Positions 11,786 through 23,494 of a stretch of DNA of 64,000 nucleotides are shown here, in pieces. Source of the stretch: Siphonodentalium dalli. Lineage: Eukaryota; Mollusca; Scaphopoda; Gadilida; Siphonodentaliidae. Numbering within the stretch: position 1 is the stretch's first letter; each line of letters starts with the position of its first letter. The stretch lies in the NCBI GenBank assembly GCA_032622095.1, contig CP136062.1:38194918-38258917 (forward strand), in the 5' to 3' direction. Both the position numbers and the translations under genes were made by a program. The notes beneath the pieces were generated by a model. It did no database searches, was not told the origin of the DNA, and saw nothing but the letters and a program-made list of their open reading frames with translations.

Positions 11786-12160
11786 AAAGGTAAACAATCT
11801 GAATTGATGGTCTCCATACCATCAGATTCCAAGAACAACATTTCTTAATCGATTAAATACCAAAACATAATGCTAACTACTGTCAACTCTAGTGTAACAT
11901 TTTCCAAAACATGTTATATATCAACATTTTGTTCATCGCAACTTGGTATCAAGATTAGGTCAGTCGACTCAGTCGGCTCGTTGAATATTTGCTAGGCCGG
12001 GAAATATTCAAGGTGGTGAAAAATAATAGATTTAAAAAATTTATATTTTGTAACTCAGAACTTTAAAGGGTGTGTTCCTCGACTCGAATCAATTATTTTT
12101 ACCCCCGAAGCCAAAGAAATAGTAATTGAGGAGCGTGAACTCGGATTATCTATCTTTAAA
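11786..12160. repeat. Dispersed ~350-bp repeat, copy 2
   Basis: Same-orientation partner of 5310-5655; this copy carries extra bases around 12000-12050. See that entry for the shared landmarks. Confidence 0.75.
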
Positions 12161-13042
12161 TGTGCATGTATGGTACATGTATAAGCCACTTTAAGCTCCT
12201 TGTACAGATTACTTGGTGATGCAGCAGGTTGACAAAGATAAAGGAACATTAGAATATTTTGATTCTGTTATGGATTTTAAGGCCTATATGTGTACATGAA
12301 TCTTGATTATATTGACATACTGCAATAATATGTCACTTAAAAGTTCATATCCTTCAGATAAGCTCAGAAACAAGGCTTGAGACTGTTCCATGGGTACTGT
12401 TGTGCTTTGTGTGGAGATTTGAAACTGGTACACCTCCAAATTCTGGTCAATGTAGTATGAAATATAAAAAAGTTTATGCATACGCTGGATGCCATAGTGC
12501 ACATTTTCTGAGACTCGATGAAGCATACAAGTACATGTCTGTGGTAGAATTGAATTCACTAACTTCACTTGCCAAGATTTTCACCACATAAGTCTGATAA
12601 AATGTAGAGGTCACTGATCGGTCTCCATCAAGGAAGGAATGCATACATATATGTGTCATTTTTGCCTTTGATGAACACATTGATCGTCATGTGGTTATAA
12701 ATTAAAGCCTCCCCTTCGCTGCAGTGTGCACTAGTTACCAGGTAAGCATGGTACTGGATTCAGTGCATACCGTCCGTAGGTATACATATGGTACATGTGT
12801 ATAGCCAGGAGACTCAGGACTCACTGTCACACAGCAACAACACACATGTCATGCATGGACGAATACCGATAACATCTACAGTACATGTATACAGTACATG
12901 TATCCAGTACATGTACACCGAATAACATTTGAAATCCTTCCTCATCCAGTCTTGGACAGAATTAATAATATTGGTATTAAGGGTCACCATGCAGTGTCTG
13001 CAAGAAGCACTCTGACAGGAAACATGATTCTATGATTGGTTA
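12161..13042. other. Intergenic or 3' flank, no confident gene
   Basis: Overlapping open frames of 63-94 codons occur on both strands at 12284-12680; none has a recognisable motif. CAGTACATGTA is repeated about three times near 12878-12915. If the exon at 13043-13109 is real, part of this is its 3' UTR and downstream region. No minus-strand AATAAA was found between 12240 and 13040. Confidence 0.4.
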
Positions 13043-13109
13043 TCAGATAATCATATCAGGCCTTGAATGAAATTTTGATGTCTCAATCCAGTCAAGCAGC
13101 TCCTCCTGT
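13043..13109 (-). CDS. Possible terminal coding exon, unknown gene
   Basis: On the minus strand a strong acceptor (eight T residues then CAG, with AG at 13110-13111) is followed by an open frame that reads, after one phase base, QEELLDWIETSKFHSRPDMI, then I and a TGA stop. The composition is protein-like and the polypyrimidine tract directly adjoins it, which suits the last exon of a gene whose other exons lie at higher coordinates. No upstream exon, poly(A) signal or family was recognised. The call rests only on splice signal plus frame, so chance remains possible. Confidence 0.35.
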
Positions 13110-13732
13110 CTGAAAAAAAAGATTTTAATGCTTGTAATGACATCAGAAAAGAGGAATGACTGATCATATACATATTATTAAGATACATCATCCAAATTGA
13201 TCACCCGGGGGCCGAGTTATAACAGTAAATTATATCCATTCAAATGCTGCATGATGGTCAGAAACAGCTACAAATACCGGTATCATATACCGGTGTAACA
13301 GATATCTCCCCCTGGATATATCCCCCACTCTGGATACCCCCCCCCATGAATGACTAAAATAAAATTTCACTCATTTGATATATGTTACTTGAACAAACAA
13401 AATTAAATATAAAAAAACAAACTTAAATCTCATAAAACATTTCTTTCTGGCCATTTCAGGGTCAAACGATATTAAATGAGTGAATTTTCTTTTAGTCATA
13501 CATGGGGGGAAAATGCCCAGGGTGTGCGAGTGAGATATCTGAGGACATTCGCAAATACACTCCCCCATGGAGGAAGAAATCCAGACAGGAGGAGGTGACG
13601 TGTTACACCGGTACCTGCACCAAATACTCCCAAAAACATTCCAGATACATGTATATAGGTACCGGTATGATATCATATTGGTCTTGTAAATATCATATAT
13701 TTGTAAATGTTTTAAGGCAATTTAAACAGTTT

Positions 13733-14275
13733 GGGGGGGGGAGCAGGGGGGGGGGGGAATTTCCGGCACGTATGCCGGGGTGGGTGGGTGGTCAAAGCCA
13801 CCAACAAGCAATTTTTTCCGCAACTAAAACAAAAATTTCCTGCTTGTTTTTTTAGTGTTTTGGCAATGAGTTGGGCTTCAAAACCACTTTGAATGAGAGA
13901 AATAATGTAATTCTAACTGGTAAACTGACTGCAGGCAGTTATCGTGTTGTATTTTGTTGCAAATTTTGAAATCCAAGATGGCCACTGGCAGCCATGTTTT
14001 TTTGGCCGAATGACCTCAAAATGACTCATTCCTATTTACATGTCCATGTTAACATCCATGATAAATAGTATGCACAGAAATTCATATACAGCTGTTTACA
14101 GTGAATTTCCCCCCGCAAATCTCTGTTTTAGTGTTAAAAGGGGGGTGGGTGTAAAAAAAAATGGTCGGAAAAAACTGCCAAAATTTGGCGGTGGGGGTGG
14201 GTGGGTATAAAAAATGATCGAAAGGGAAAAAATGCCATACATGCCTGAAATTTGTTTCCCGGGGGGGGGGGGGGC
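13733..14275. repeat. Duplicated G-tract-bounded repeat, copy 1
   Basis: Starts and ends in poly-G runs. It aligns in order with 14555-15090: ATTTCCGGCACGTATGCCGG, TTTTTTCCGCAACTAAAA, CCAAGATGGCCACTGGCAGC, TTCATATACAGCTG, and GGGTGGGTGG blocks. The ~820-bp offset suggests tandem segmental duplication followed by drift. The 60-93-codon minus frames inside (proline-rich from the G tracts) are artefacts. Confidence 0.85.
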
Positions 14276-14554
14276 AATGTGGCACCCCAAATGTCAATAC
14301 AACATTTGATTTTATCATCTTTACTTGAATAGGTGAGTTCACAAATACTCTATTTCCATGCATATACTAGTAAACACAATTATACATAACCATTGGGGAA
14401 TTGAACAAATTATACTGTATAACATACAAGCATAATTATGTATACTAGAAGATAGCAGCACAAACTAGTACTTCTGCATGTCAAATATCACACATACCAG
14501 TATATACCACTTATACTGCGGATTGACTTCTTTAAAAATATTGGACATCATATC

Positions 14555-15090
14555 AGGGGGGGGGGGGGATTTCCGGGCACGTATGCCGGGGTGGATGGGT
14601 GGTTGAACTTGATGGGACCAACAAACATTTTTTTCCGCAACTAAAATGTTTTTTTCCTGCAGGTCGTTTGACTGTTTTTGCAATGAGTTTGGCATAAAAC
14701 TCATTACAATAAGAGAAATACCGGTATTTATAAAACAGAAATGACAAATTTCATGATGATCAGACAAACAGTATAGCTTGTAGCTCATGCTAATGGATTG
14801 AATTTTGAATTCCAAGATGGCCACCGGCTGGTGACCGGCAGCCATGTTTTTTTGCTGAATGACCCCAAAATGAGTCGTTCCTATTTACATGTCAATGTTA
14901 ACATCCATGACAAATAGTATTCACAGAAATTCATATACAGCTGGTTACAGTGAATCTCCCACACACCCCCCCCCCGCAAATCTGTTTTATTATTAAAATG
15001 GTGGGGGTGGATGTTTGGACGCGGGGGTGGGTGGGTCCCAACAAGGGTCGAACGAAAAAAATCAGCATACATGCCTGAACATATTTTCCG
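14555..15090. repeat. Duplicated G-tract-bounded repeat, copy 2
   Basis: Second copy of 13733-14275 in the same orientation. It carries a small GGTGACCGGC duplication next to CCAAGATGGCCACCGGC. Minus-strand frames of 64-130 codons here fall in repeat sequence and have no domains. Confidence 0.85.
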
Positions 15091-16300
15091 ACCCCCTGAT
15101 CATATGGCCATTTTCGTCTATTTGTCCAACTATACTTTCTATAAGCAATGGGAATGCTTGATAGAAAATTTGTAAATAGTATATACAAGTAGGGGGTTAA
15201 ATGTAGCACACCATGAACTTTGAAGTTGCCGACATTGTTTATGGTGTCAATTTTTAAACTCCACCCATCGCCTGTTGTCAGGCCGCATTCATTGGCATTA
15301 CACAAACAGGCATGGAAATACAAGATAGTGATTCGTCTTATACATGCATATATAAGTTAATTTAACGATATCCGTGTGGTTGTATTAATTTTACTTTTGG
15401 TGTGATATCTGTTGGTGTATCATAACTACCCGGTACTGTAGTTCCATAACAATGACCGTGGCTAATGAATCTGGCATTTCTGTAATAAGAAGAAAAATAT
15501 GCTGCATATACATGTATGTGATATGGATACATGTACAGGGAAGGATCCAGGGCTCTTTTGATACCTGTTACAGGTTTGGGCGCCCAAACTCTGGTGGCCT
15601 AAATGTCCCCAAATTGCAAGTGGATAGTTTTATTAAAGCTGAATTTTCTATATTTTGAAGGAAATCTTCTATTATAATTCAACAACATGCAATGCAAATC
15701 ATCAATATACAGTTGATATAGAGCCTTTATTTGCTTAATCAAGTGTCCAGTGAGAAATATTTTAACCCTTTCATGACTGGGGCTTCTTGAAATTTTGCAA
15801 AAATCCTGTGCCAATGCATTATCTTATTAAAATGAGAGTCTCCCATCTAAGGAGCCTCGCATATATAAGATAATACATTGGCCTTTATCTTGACCTTGTA
15901 AGCCAGTGCATTTTCTTATGCGGGATCTTTAATGCTGCTCCTAAGGGAGTGGGGCGACCCCCCTCCCATACCTACCCCCATCTCGGGCCTACGGCCCTCG
16001 GGATATGCCTTCGGCATGTCATGGTCCCAAAAATAGGTGTCCCCAAAAAATTCCTGGAACCATCCCTGTACATGTATTTTTATAATTTGCAAACATATTT
16101 ATAAACAAAGTGTAAAGTTCATTCAACCAACAATGTGAGCGTCCTCGGCAATTCAGATGACCATGGCCTGACAAAATCATGGATAGTTTGTTGACACGAT
16201 TACGATGTCATCACATATGGGCCGGGAAATTAATATAATACCGGCCCATCTGTTTTTGTGGGGGCGCGTCCACAGTCCACCTTAGGAAATTTTAACTGCC
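15091..16300. other. Intergenic with a degraded hairpin MITE
   Basis: 15776-15945 is the left part of a TTAACCCTTTCATGA element with decayed TATAAGATAATACATTGGC hairpins; its right end is lost. Near 15985-16020 there is a small GC-rich inverted motif (CGGGCCTACGGCCCTCGGGA). No gene is recognised elsewhere. Confidence 0.6.
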
Positions 16301-16307
16301 CCCCCCC

Positions 16308-16430
16308 TTGAATCAGAATCAGACCAAATACATATTTTTGCATAATTCCATTTGCACCCCCCCCCCCTTGAATCAGATGCAGACCAAATACATGTTTTTG
16401 CATAATTCCATTTGCACCTCTGGTCTAATA
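16308..16430. repeat. ~60-bp tandem duplication with C tracts
   Basis: Two copies of CTTGAATCAGAnnCAGACCAAATACAT, then TTTTTGCATAATTCCATTTG and CAC, separated by C tracts of about 9-11 bases. The element ATTCCATTTGnACCCCCCC recurs at 40.08 kb. Confidence 0.8.
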
Positions 16431-16844
16431 TCATATATATTCATAAACCATGGTTCTATATATTCCCGGTATGAGACCATTCAGATATTTTTACCTGAAA
16501 AATTGCATAAAATCTAACATCTAGCGGTCTAACTCCAGACAAATGCACAAGACTACGGACAAGAGACCAGGACACACCGGGCTGTTCATGGTTGTTCGGC
16601 CCGGGGTGAGAACATTTTGAAAACTATACAAGAAAATCTCGAATACAATAAACTAGACTGGCATCAACTGAAGCGTTCCTATTTTCTTGTAAATTTGGGG
16701 AGGGGCGCGTAAGAATTTTTTTGGGATTTACAGCTGGGAGTTACCGTTAAAATCTCGAGATTAATGGGGTCTTTACGTGGTGTTATATGATGCCGACAAG
16801 TTCATTTAATGTCAAAATTACGATTAGCCAATTCGGCTGGTTAA

Positions 16845-17160
16845 ACAACACATGTGGCGGCCCACGTCCGGAATTTGCCCGGTCTCCCGATCGGCCATGC
16901 AGTCCGCCTCTGCCCTCATGAATTTATGTGAGAAGAGTACCATCTTATTGGATACACGGCTGGTTAAACAACACATGTGGCGGCCCACGTCGGTTTCATT
17001 TGCGGCCCAAGTTGTGGTTGGGCGGCCCCCCCCCCCCCAAACCGTAAAAAAACCCCTCGGATTCTCGCTTGATAGAAAATCACGTGGAATCAGAATTTTT
17101 CCGACCTCCGGCCCATCGGGAAATTTCCCGGTCTCCCGATCGGCCAGTCCGCCTCTGCAT
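16845..17160. repeat. GC-rich internal duplications
   Basis: GGCTGGTTAAACAACACATG followed by TGGCGGCCCACGTC occurs at about 16838 and 16960. CCCGGTCTCCCGATCGGCC followed by GTCCGCCTCTGC occurs at about 16878 and 17128. A 205-codon plus frame covers this area, but its frame is explained by the duplicated GC-rich DNA and it runs on into the next foldback. I do not call it a gene. Confidence 0.6.
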
Positions 17161-17258
17161 ATGAGTATATTGTCGGCGGTTAACCATGTGATTAACTACC
17201 CTATGTTTTTTTATTTACTTTGTACAATTTTTAAATACACACACAGTTCTGATGCAGT

Positions 17259-17626
17259 CACAAGTGGAGGTAACCAAGGATACGCCACAATTTCGCATCT
17301 AAAATGCTTGATACTACATTTTATCATTCGCGACAATGCGCAACCATGCGCAGTAAAACTATCACTGTATCGGTTACTACCCACAACAAAATCTGTCCAC
17401 TTACGATTGAATCGTGATCATCAGAACATTCACTTAGTGAACGTTCAGATGACCACGATTCAATCGTAAACTTGTGGAAACTTTTCCGTCGTAGGAAATA
17501 ACTGATAATTGGACTGCGCATGCTCACATCAAAATCGTAGGTCAAAAATAATATCAAGCACTGTTTGATTTTACTATTTTTAGATGCCAAATTGAGGCGT
17601 ATCCTTGGTTTATACCTCCACTTGTG
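17259..17626. repeat. Foldback element with central hairpin
   Basis: Outer arms CACAAGTGGAGGTAACCAAG and its complement ending CCTCCACTTGTG, with GGATACGCC and GGCGTATCC inside. The centre (about 17395-17478) is a second hairpin: TTACGATTGAATCGTGATCA against GACCACGATTCAATCGTAA. A partial copy of the centre lies at about 17788-17850. Confidence 0.88.
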
Positions 17627-17862
17627 ACGAAAGAATCGCAGTGGTGTGTGCATAAAAATTGTAGCTGAAAATGCCCGGTGTAGTCAATCACATGCTTCAG
17701 GATGTTCAACCTACGGTATAATCATGTACGATGCCGCATCGCAATTGTGTGAACAAACTATCCACGATCTTGTCGGGCCTGATTCCTCCACTTACAAATG
17801 AATCGTGGTCGTCTGAACGTACACTTACATGTAGTGTTGAATTGGCCACACAATAACTAGAA

Positions 17863-18451
17863 GGCCGTGGCTAAAGAACGGTATACCGCTCTTTAGTACC
17901 AAACGCTAAAGAGCGGTATACCACGCTTTAGCTATATGGGCCTGATACGCTAACTAACGGTATACCGCTCTTTAGCGTTTGGTGCTAAAGAACGGTATAC
18001 TGCTCTTTAGTGACAAACGCTAAAGAGCGGTATACCACGCTTTAGCTATATGGGCCTGATACGCTAATGAACGGTATACCACTCTTTAGCGTTTGGTGCT
18101 AAAGAGCGGTATAGGCCTACTGCTCTTTAGCCCTCGGTGCTAAAGAGCGGTCCAGGTTGGATGAGCGGCACGTGCGTTGCCAAGATATTTTGCGCATTGC
18201 GCCAACACATAACGTTATAATCCGTATCGCTCTTTAGCTCTCATCGCTAAAGAGTGGTGTGCCGTTCTTTAGCCCTCAGTGCTAAAGAGCTGTCCATGTT
18301 GGATGAGCGGCACGTGCGTTGCCAAGATATTTTGCGCATTGCGTGTAACGTTATAATCCGTACCGCTCTTTAGCCCTCACCACTAAAGAGCGGTATACCG
18401 TTCTTTAGCCCTCAGTACTAAAGAGCGGTATACCGTTCTTTAGCCACTTCG
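17863..18451. mobile_element. Hairpin-rich element with 9-bp target duplication
   Basis: 589 bp bounded by the identical 9-mer TAACTAGAA at 17854-17862 and 18452-18460. The ends share TGGCTAAAGAACGGTATACC followed by GCTCTTTAGTAC in inverted orientation. The interior is a chain of CTAAAGAGCGGTATACC hairpins plus a duplicated segment containing GGATGAGCGGCACGTGCGTT and TTGCGCATTGCG (near 18155 and 18300). No coding frame. A 9-bp duplication is usual for Mutator-like (MULE) elements, so a non-autonomous MULE is likely. Confidence 0.82.
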
Positions 18452-18460
18452 TAACTAGAA

Positions 18461-18989
18461 TGAATGGGCATTTTATTTTTAATATTATCAGGTTCACATT
18501 TGTTCAAAATTATTCTATGAAGAAGTACCTTTATATACAATTGCCTTTTAAGTTATATTTTCAATAATTGTGACCTTTCTGTTTTCCAACTATTGTTATA
18601 TTAATCTCGACCGATAATACAGAGCAATTATGCATAGCTTTATGCCAGAATTTGATTTTTGCAGAGTAAAATTTGCCACTCACGCCGGTTACGGCATACT
18701 TTACCTTTATTTATCGTAGAAATTAAGCACAAAATATTATTTAATAAAAACCGATTTTGCAAAGTTTCCCACTTTTGCGAATATTGTGGATGGGTACATT
18801 TATATACGAATGATCAATGCCATATAATCATAGTCCATCAGATGTTACTATTTTAACATGAGAAATCATAACAAATACAAGCAGATTGAACGTATTCTAA
18901 AATATCGTACATATTTCACCGACAGTAAAATTCACCATCATTTCATTTGTAAAATATGAATAAATCACGCGCGTGTAATCGTAGTTCAA
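18461..18989. other. Intergenic, no gene recognised
   Basis: AT-rich. One 65-codon frame at 18659-18856 has no domain or splice support. Confidence 0.5.
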
Positions 18990-18993
18990 TTAA

Positions 18994-19941
18994 GGACTTT
19001 GCTAACCCAATTTTCCCAAAATTTGATGGAGTCAAATTAAAGGTTTATGTTCACTATTATTAGTAATCACAGTAACCAAGCCCATGAATGAAACATTTTA
19101 AGAGTACAATTCATGGTGGAATATGTTAGAAATACTAAATGTGAAATTTATAGAGGTTTTTAAAATAATTTTTTTCGAACCCAAAATCAATAAACACAAA
19201 GTCCATATCAAAGAAAAAAATATGGCAATGTGTACTGAACACTGTGAAGAATGATGAACAATCAAATAATATTCACATTTATCAAGCATTCCTTGATAAA
19301 ATTACTAAGAACCAATTGTATACAAATATTTGAGTAACTTGCCTGACATCTGTTGTAGTGAGGTGACAGTTAAGTGTTAACATCTGAGGACAGTGGTGTG
19401 TTGTGAATCTCTTGACAAAAGAACTGTAATCACCAATCTCTGGGTACCCCATAACCCATAAACTAGGTCGCCAATCAGCCTGAATCAGGATGTAATCTTG
19501 TCATGTCTGAGCACTGGCTGTTTATAATCCCACCAAGCTTGAGTGAACATTATCTTGACCCATCAAATTCAGTTGCCAAATAGCTCTGTTGAGCAATGAA
19601 TCTACCATTTGTAAACAACTGCTTCCAAGCCAAAACTCTTCATAAAACTGAAGAAATGTGAGTATATCTTTATTGTTCATCATTCTTCACAGTGTTCAGT
19701 ACACATTGCCATATTTTTTTCTTTGATATGGACTTTGTGTTTATTGATTTTGGGTTCGAAAAAATTTATTTTAAAAACCTCTATAAATTTCACATTTAGT
19801 ATTTCTAACATATTCCACCATGAATTATACTCTTAAAATGTTGCACCCATGGGTTTGGTTACTGTGATTACTAATAAAAGTGAACATAAACCTTTATTTT
19901 GGACTCCATTAAATTTTGGGAAAATTGGGTTAGCAAAGTCC
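18994..19941. mobile_element. TTAA-flanked long-arm foldback, copy 1
   Basis: 948 bp between TTAA at 18990-18993 and 19942-19945. Ends are GGACTTTGCTAACCC and GGGTTAGCAAAGTCC. The inverted arms are about 280 bp (for example ACATATTCCACCATGAATT against its complement); the ~400-bp loop is unique. It is related to the 20469-21455 element by terminal pattern and arm content. No transposase. Confidence 0.93.
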
Positions 19942-19945
19942 TTAA

Positions 19946-20468
19946 GTATATCACTCGTAACAACATTTTCGTAAAGAGAAAACACTTTACAACAGTTAAC
20001 TTACCTGAAAAATCAGATCAAATGGAGTTCATCTGTTCATTTCCGATCTCGAAAAATGTGTTTTGTCAAAATGGCTGACCGTGACCCACAGAACAGGCGT
20101 GACCGAATGGCGGACACAATAAAAGTTGTAGTCCGAGTCCGAGTTCAGTAAAAGGTGTAGTTGTGACTTTCAATTTCGTCCATCCCAGAAATCTAGTATA
20201 TTTTATAAAAGAGACATGTTCTGCACACAGATCTATACAATTTGCATGTTCATAAAAGGTATCTAGGGATTACTCAGATGGTGGGCCTATATAGACTTGA
20301 GTGATGTGTTTTGGCCTGTGTCATTTAAAATTAATTCGGGGGGGGGGTCAATGCGTATTATTTTTCATTTGCGCTTAAGCGCAAATGATTTTCGCTTAGG
20401 CATAAATATTTGCGCTTAAGCCCAAATGATAGAGGTTATTTGAACTTAAGCGCAATATGTGTGCTTAA
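19946..20468. other. Intergenic ending in GCGCTTAAG repeats
   Basis: A G tract lies at 20339-20347. From about 20365 to 20468 the sequence is a set of near-palindromic GCGCTTAAGCGCAAAT words; the same words resume at 21456-21510 after the inserted element. Confidence 0.7.
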
Positions 20469-21455
20469 GGGCTTTGTGGACCCAATTTTTCCAAAATTTC
20501 CCAAAATTTTATAGAGTCAGAATAAAGGATTCTGTTCATGTATATTAGTAATAATAGAAACCATGCCCATTGATGCAGCATTTTGAGAGTATACTTCATG
20601 GTGGATTATGTTAGAAATACAAAATGTAAACTTTATTGAGATTTCAAAAAAAAAAATTTACAGGCAATGGTCCAAGAAAAACAAAGTCCAAATTTAAGAA
20701 TCAAATATGGGAATATGTACTGAACACTGTGATGAATGATGTATTACAAAAAGAATATTATATCTCTTGAGTGTTCTTTGATAAAATGACTTTGAACCGG
20801 TTGTTGACAAATGATATACTAACTTCAGAATATGGTTGACTGAGAGGCAGCAGTTAATGGGTCAACCTTTCATGGCTGATGTCCATTCCGATATGAATGG
20901 CTTTTTACCAGTGTCAACAGGTGTCAAACTTCCACATGGTGTTCACCCTGAGTGAGTGGTGACCTACTTACTAGAATTACTGTGGATATGGTAGGGGTAT
21001 GATTGAGGATTAGCATTCTATTGTCAACAGAGTCCAGAGCTGTTACAATGGCCAGCTGTTAACCCGTGCCTGCTGCCACCCACATAGCCAACATTCAAGC
21101 AAGTAGATATCATTTGTCAACAACCGGTTCAAAGTAATTTTATCAAAGAACACTCAAGAAATATAATATTCTTTTTGTAATACATCATTCATCACAGTGT
21201 TCAGTACATATTCCCATATTTGATTCTTAGATTTGGACTTTGTTTTTCTTGGACCATTGCCTGTAAATTATTTTTTTTTAAATCTCAATAAAGTTCACAT
21301 TTTGTATTTCTAACATAATCCACCATGAAGTATACTCTCAAAATGTTGTATCAATCGGCTCGGTTTATATTATGACTAATATACATGAACAGAATCCTTT
21401 ATTTGGACTCTATAAAATTTTGGGACATTTTGGAAAAATTGGGTCCACAAAGCCC
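20469..21455. mobile_element. TTAA-flanked long-arm foldback, copy 2
   Basis: 987 bp between TTAA at 20465-20468 and 21456-21459. Ends are GGGCTTTGTGGACCC and GGGTCCACAAAGCCC. The arms are about 370 bp, including TTGTCAACAACCGGTTCAAA-type matches and ATAATCCACCATGAAGTATA. It sits inside a GCGCTTAAG repeat tract, and removing it with one TTAA restores that tract. Non-coding. Confidence 0.93.
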
Positions 21456-21544
21456 TTAAGCGCAAATATGTGTGCTTAAGCGCAAATATTTTCGCTCAAG
21501 CGTAAATAAATAATAAATGTGAAAAGGGCCTCCCCCATATATAT

Positions 21545-21700
21545 ATGACCATGGCGGGAATTGCGCTGGTGCAGCATTAAAGTCTTAACAGACCATATGC
21601 TAGAGCATTCTCTTATATATGTGAGTCATCCAAATGAAGCCTCGTATCATATATAAAAGAATGCATTGGCTTATAAGGCTTGCCAATGAACTGAACATTT
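21545..21700. repeat. Degraded hairpin MITE fragment
   Basis: GGAATTGCGCTGGTGCAGCA corresponds to GGAGCTGCGCTGGTACAGCA in the 11288-11541 element. It is followed by decayed GCATTCTCTTATATATGTGA and TATAAAAGAATGCATTGGC arms. The terminal CCCTTT and TTAA are not preserved. Confidence 0.65.
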
Positions 21701-23494
21701 ATCAGGTTATTGCATGAATTTTTAATACACAGCAAGGCAGGTTACATCATTTTATAGATATTCTAGAATTTCTAGTTTGTGAAAACTATACTTAAAGCCA
21801 TATTTTATGCACCCTGTCTAACCAACTGAACTATGAACTATAGACATGTTATTATTTTTATTATCAGAGACATGCCTTCTGCAAAGATATAGCCTTATAC
21901 ATTATAAACATGCAAATAGTTGCTTCATTTGGGCTAACTTCCATCATTTAGTGAGTCAAACGTGAGGAAATTCTCTTAGTTTGAAAGTTGGAGCATGCCT
22001 GGCCCTGTGAGTTGATGTCACAAACATCAAATATTAGTACTTCTTATCAGATGGACATCTCTACCAATAAATTAAACATTTCTCATAGTCATTGCATGCA
22101 TTATAATATACAGGACAAGGTAGACAACATCATTTGATGGATATTTTACTTAAAATAGTCTGTGGAAACAACCTAAAAGCCATATTGTATGCACCCCTGT
22201 GTAGCCAAAATAAATTAAACTATGGATATTTTATTGTTTATTTCACCAGAGACATGTATTCTGTTGAGATATTGCCTTATATATGTTATAAACATGCAAA
22301 TAGTGGCTTCATTTGGGCTTGCTTCCATAATTTAGAGAGTCAAACCTGAAGAGATTCCCGTATTTCAAATTTGTAAGATGCCAAGGCAACTGAAATGGTG
22401 TATCAAACCTCAAATGGCAGTATTTCTTATCAGATGGACATGTCTACCAATAAATTAAACATTTCTCATGGTCATTGCATGCATTTTAATATACAGGACA
22501 AGGTAGAAACATCGTTTGTTTGGAAATATTACTTAAAATAGTCTGTCAAATCTACATAAAAGCCATATTGTATGCATCCCTGTATAGCCAAATGAAATTA
22601 AACTATGGATATTGTATTGTTTATTTCATTAGAGACATGCATTCTGTTGAGATATAGCCTTATATATGTTATAAACATGCAAATAGTGGCTTTATTTGGG
22701 CTTGCTTCCATAATTTAGAGAGTCAAACCTGAAGAGATTCCCGTATTTCAAATTTACAAGATGCCAAGCCAGCTGAAATGGTGTATCAAACCTCAAATGA
22801 CAGTATTTCTTATCAGATGGACATCTCTACCAATAAATTAAACATTTCTCATGGTCACTGCATGCATTATAATATATAGACCAAGGTAGAAAACATCAGT
22901 TGATGGATATTTTACTTAAAATAGTCTGTGGAAACTACATAAAAACAATATTGTATGCATCCCTCTACAGCCAAATGAAATTAAACTATGGGTATTTTAT
23001 TGTGTATTTTATCAGAGACGTGTATTCTGTTGAGATATAGCCTTATACATGTTTTTAACATGCAAATTGTGGCTTCATTTGGTCTTTCTTCCATTATTTA
23101 GAGAGTCAAATCTGAAGAAATTCCCTTAGTTTTATATTTATGATCCCATAATCCCATGAAATGGTATTTTAAACCTCAGATGTCAGTATTTCTTATCAGA
23201 TGGACATATCAACTAATGAATTAAACATTTCCCATGGTCATTACATGCATTTTAATATACAAGGCTATGTAGAAAACATCATTTGATGGATATTTTACTT
23301 AAAATAGTCTGTGGAAACTACATAAAAGCAATATTGTATGCATCCCTCTATAGCCAAATGCAATTGAACTATGGATATTTTATTGTGCATTTTATCAGAC
23401 ATATATTCTGTTGAGATATATAGCCTAATACATGTTATTAACATGCACATAGTGGCTTCATTTGGGCTTTCTTCCATAATTTAGAGAGTCAAAG
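21701..23494. repeat. ~382-bp tandem satellite, ~4.7 copies
   Basis: The marker ACCAATAAATTAAACATTTC occurs at about 22063, 22447, 22828 and, altered, 23213, giving a period of 381-385 bp. Each monomer also carries TGCATGCATTNTAATATA, ATTCTGTTGAGATAT and GGCTTCATTTGGGCTT. Copies 2 and 3 are closest; the outer ones are more diverged. A 71-codon plus and a 60-codon minus frame are incidental. No known satellite family is recognised. Confidence 0.95.

Noticed and set aside
12284-12680. Overlapping 63-94-codon frames as exons
   Set aside because: Frames occur on both strands, with no convincing splice signals or recognisable motif.
14082-15323. Minus-strand frames of 63-130 codons with proline runs
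   Set aside because: They fall in the duplicated poly-G-bounded repeat; the prolines come from C tracts on the minus strand.
16852-17469. 205-codon plus-strand frame
   Set aside because: It covers two GC-rich internal duplications and then enters a foldback element; the apparent repeats in the protein reflect DNA duplication.
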